From an uncultured Oscillospiraceae bacterium (GTDB lineage: Bacteria; Bacillota; Clostridia; Oscillospirales; Oscillospiraceae): a DNA stretch of 5,429 bases. Below the pieces are notes generated by a model that saw only the letters and a list, made by a program, of their open reading frames with translations, was not told the origin of the DNA and made no database searches. The stretch is from assembly GCA_910577805.1 (NCBI GenBank), contig CAJTOE010000167.1, positions 1-5,429 on the forward strand. Direction: 5' to 3'. The translations under genes were made by a program, and so were the position numbers. Below, in pieces: positions 3,171 through 5,429 of this stretch. Each line of letters starts with the position of its first letter. The stretch's first letter is position 1.

Positions 3171-5429
3171 CTAATCCAGCAGCTTCCTCAAATACCGCCC
3201 CGTGTAGCTCCGCTCGCAGGCGGCGACCTCCTCCGGGGTACCGGCGCACACCACCGTGCCGCCGCCGCTGCCGCCCTCCGGTCCCAGGTCGATCACATGG
3301 TCCGCCGTCTTTATCACATCCAAATTGTGTTCGATCACCACTACGGTGTTGCCCACCTCCACCAGCCGCTGAAGCACCTCGATCAGCCGGTGTACGTCGT
3401 AGCTGTGCAGTCCGGTGGTAGGCTCGTCCAAAATATAGATGGTCTTGCCGGTGGAGCGCTTGGACAGCTCTGTCGCCAGCTTCACACGCTGGGCCTCGCC
3501 GCCGGACAGCTCCGTAGAGGGCTGGCCCAGCTTCACGTAGCCCAGTCCCACATCCACCAGAGTTTTCAGCCGGTTATGGAGCTTGGGCAGATTCTCGAAG
3601 AAGGGCACCGCCTCCTCCACGGTCATCTCCAGCACCTCGTAAATATTCTTGCCCTTGTATCGGACCTCCAAAGTCTCCCGGTTGTACCGCTTGCCTTTGC
3701 ACACCTCGCAGGGCACGTAAATATCCGGCAGAAAGTGCATCTCGATTTTCAGCAGGCCGTCCCCGGAGCAGGCCTCGCACCGTCCGCCCCGGACGTTGAA
3801 CGAAAACCGCCCGGGGCCGTAGCCGCGGGTTTTCGCGTCCTGGGTGGAGGCGAATAACTCCCGGATATCGTTGAACAGGTTGGTGTAGGTGGCGGGGTTG
3901 GAGCGGGGCGTGCGGCCGATGGGGGACTGGTCAATGTTAATGACCTTGTCCAAAAATTCCTCGCCCTCGATGCGCTCATGCTTTCCCGCCCTGGTCTTGG
4001 TCCGGTTCAGGTCGGCGCCCAGCTTCTTGTACAAAATCTCGTTGACCAGGGAGGATTTCCCGCTGCCGGATACGCCGGTGACACAGGTGAAGGTCCCCAG
4101 GGGGATGGATACGTCGATATGGCGCAAATTGTTTTCTTCCGCGCCGAATACCTTTAAATAGTGCCCGTTTCCGGAGCGCCGCTGTTCCGGGACGGGAATT
4201 TTTTTGCGTCCGGCCAGATAATCCCCCGTCAGGGAGCCGGAGGCGTTTATAATTTCCTCCGGGGTGCCGCAGGCGACGACTTCACCGCCGTGAACGCCCG
4301 CGCCGGGGCCGATGTCCACGATATAATCCGCCGCCCGCATGGTGTCCTCGTCGTGCTCCACCACCAGCAGGGTATTGCCCAGGTCCCGTAAATCCTTCAT
4401 GGTTTGCAGCAGCATATCGTTGTCCCGCTGGTGCAGGCCGATGGACGGTTCGTCCAGAATATACAGCACGCCCATCAGTGAGGAGCCGATCTGCGTGGCC
4501 AGACGGATGCGCTGGCTCTCACCGCCGGAGAGGGTCCCCGCCGCGCGGGACAGGGTGAGATATTCCAATCCCACGCTGCGCAGGAAGCCCAATCTGTTTT
4601 TTATCTCCTTTAAAATACGCTCTGCAATCATCATCTGCGTCTCGCTGAGGGTCAGACCCTCCACAAACACCAGCGCCTCAGTCACGGACTTGTGACAGAA
4701 CTGGTCGATGTTCAGGTCCCCCACGGTGACAGCCAGCGATTCCTTTCGCAGACGCCGCCCCTGGCAGACCGGGCAGGAGCATTCACTCATGCTGTCCTCC
4801 AGCTCACGGCGCATGGAGTCGGACTGCGTCTCCCGGTAGCGGCGCTCCAGATTGCTGCAGATGCCCTCAAAGGCCTGGTGCAGCACCCCCTTGCCCCGCG
4901 GCTGGTCGTAGTGCAGGGTCAGTTCTTCGCCCTTGGTGCCGTACAGTATAATATCCAGTATGGATTTGGGGAGCTTTTCCACTGGCGTTTCCAGCTTGAA
5001 TTTGTACTTTTTCGCCAGCGCGTCAAAATACATCCGGGAAATGCCGTCGCTCTTGATATTGTTCCAGCCGGACGCGGTGATCGCCCCCTCCAGAATGGAC
5101 AGCTTGGGGTTGGGGATGATCCTATGGGGGTCCACCTTCAGCTGGCTGCCCAGACCGGTACACTCCGGGCAGGCCCCGAAGGGGTTGTTGAAGGAAAACA
5201 TCCGGGGGGTCAGCTCCTCGATGGATACCCCGCAGTCCTCGCAGGCGTAGTTCTGAGAAAACAAAATATCCCGGTCCTCGCCCACTACGTTGATGACCAC
5301 CACGCCCCCCGCCAGATTGGAGGCTGCCTCCACGCTGTCGGTGAGACGGCGGTGGATGTCGTCCCGGATCACCAGCCGGTCTACTACCACGTCGATGTCG
5401 TGCTTTTTGTTCTTCTCCAGCTTGATTTC
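3171..5429 (-). CDS. uvrA: UvrA, excinuclease ABC subunit A (N-terminus beyond the window, partial)
   Basis: DNA damage-recognition ATPase of nucleotide excision repair; a UvrA dimer loads UvrB at lesions in the cytoplasm. The visible 752 residues run from the right edge to TAG 3171-3173. Full-length UvrA is about 940 residues, so roughly 190, including the first Walker A, lie outside. Numbered from the first visible residue: IKLEKNKKHDIDVVVDRLVI at 2-21; zinc-module cysteine pairs CEDC (63-66), CPEC (87-90) and CPVC (219-222); first ABC signature LSGGE (300-304) with Walker B LDEP (Asp326/Glu327); second Walker A GVSGSGKSS (Lys458); the DNA-binding zinc finger C551-x2-C554-x19-C574-x2-C577; second signature LSGGE (641-645) and Walker B LDEP (Asp668/Glu669). 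The frame is open through the edge, so the GTG at 5390 is not the start. No key motif is missing in the visible part. The usual partner uvrB could lie upstream, outside the window. Confidence 0.98.
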   Translation of the reverse strand, partial: EIKLEKNKKHDIDVVVDRLVIRDDIHRRLTDSVEAASNLAGGVVVINVVGEDRDILFSQNYACEDCGVSIEELTPRMFSFNNPFGACPECTGLGSQLKVDPHRIIPNPKLSILEGAITASGWNNIKSDGISRMYFDALAKKYKFKLETPVEKLPKSILDIILYGTKGEELTLHYDQPRGKGVLHQAFEGICSNLERRYRETQSDSMRRELEDSMSECSCPVCQGRRLRKESLAVTVGDLNIDQFCHKSVTEALVFVEGLTLSETQMMIAERILKEIKNRLGFLRSVGLEYLTLSRAAGTLSGGESQRIRLATQIGSSLMGVLYILDEPSIGLHQRDNDMLLQTMKDLRDLGNTLLVVEHDEDTMRAADYIVDIGPGAGVHGGEVVACGTPEEIINASGSLTGDYLAGRKKIPVPEQRRSGNGHYLKVFGAEENNLRHIDVSIPLGTFTCVTGVSGSGKSSLVNEILYKKLGADLNRTKTRAGKHERIEGEEFLDKVINIDQSPIGRTPRSNPATYTNLFNDIRELFASTQDAKTRGYGPGRFSFNVRGGRCEACSGDGLLKIEMHFLPDIYVPCEVCKGKRYNRETLEVRYKGKNIYEVLEMTVEEAVPFFENLPKLHNRLKTLVDVGLGYVKLGQPSTELSGGEAQRVKLATELSKRSTGKTIYILDEPTTGLHSYDVHRLIEVLQRLVEVGNTVVVIEHNLDVIKTADHVIDLGPEGGSGGGTVVCAGTPEEVAACERSYTGRYLRKLLD

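Noticed and set aside
3171..5390. uvrA starting at GTG 5390
   Set aside because: The same frame continues upstream to the window edge with clear UvrA sequence (IKLEKNKKHDIDV), so the gene is simply cut by the window.

Overview
The window looks like chromosomal DNA from a GC-rich anaerobic Firmicute, most likely the Oscillospiraceae (Flavonifractor / Lawsonibacter / Oscillibacter type). This rests on recalled protein style (a RecD2 stand-alone helicase, a small XRE repressor ending in a YGVTTDYLLGR-like motif), the GC-rich codon use and a dense palindromic repeat family I associate with those genomes. No marker fixes the genus.

Layout from left to right. Positions 1-2215 hold a minus-strand operon-like run, read right to left: a COG2426/PF06695-type small membrane protein (2215-1724), a 101-residue membrane-anchored protein of unknown function (1694-1389, GTG start with a strong ribosome binding site), and recD2 (from 1361, leaving the left edge after helicase motif III). 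The gaps are only 27-29 bases, so co-transcription is likely. Positions 3171-5429 hold the C-terminal 752 residues of UvrA on the minus strand; its N-terminus lies beyond the right edge.

Between these blocks (2216-3170) is an accessory island that is clearly poorer in GC (hand count about 34% over 2641-2760, against 77% in a uvrA stretch at 3241-3300). It contains a divergent pair: a 72-residue XRE repressor on the minus strand and a small, apparently frameshifted gene on the plus strand. They share a promoter region with a strong plus-strand sigma-A promoter and a 19-base dyad that could be the repressor's operator. The pair is bracketed by two copies of a roughly 160-base palindromic repeat (2264-2424 and 2989-3152).

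The most interesting observation is in these repeats. The two outermost arms of the island (2264-2318 and 3098-3152) are inverted copies of each other, identical at 54 of 55 bases. The 56-base centres of the two copies are in direct orientation and only 47/56 identical. This suggests either a composite, MITE-bounded unit carrying a regulator and its target gene, or a mosaic produced by recombination or gene conversion between arms. The repeat hairpins also sit just downstream of uvrA and of the XRE gene and are followed by a short T-run, so they may serve as terminators. Functionally, the flanks are housekeeping DNA repair (UvrA nucleotide excision; RecD2 helicase), and the island looks like an insertion between them.
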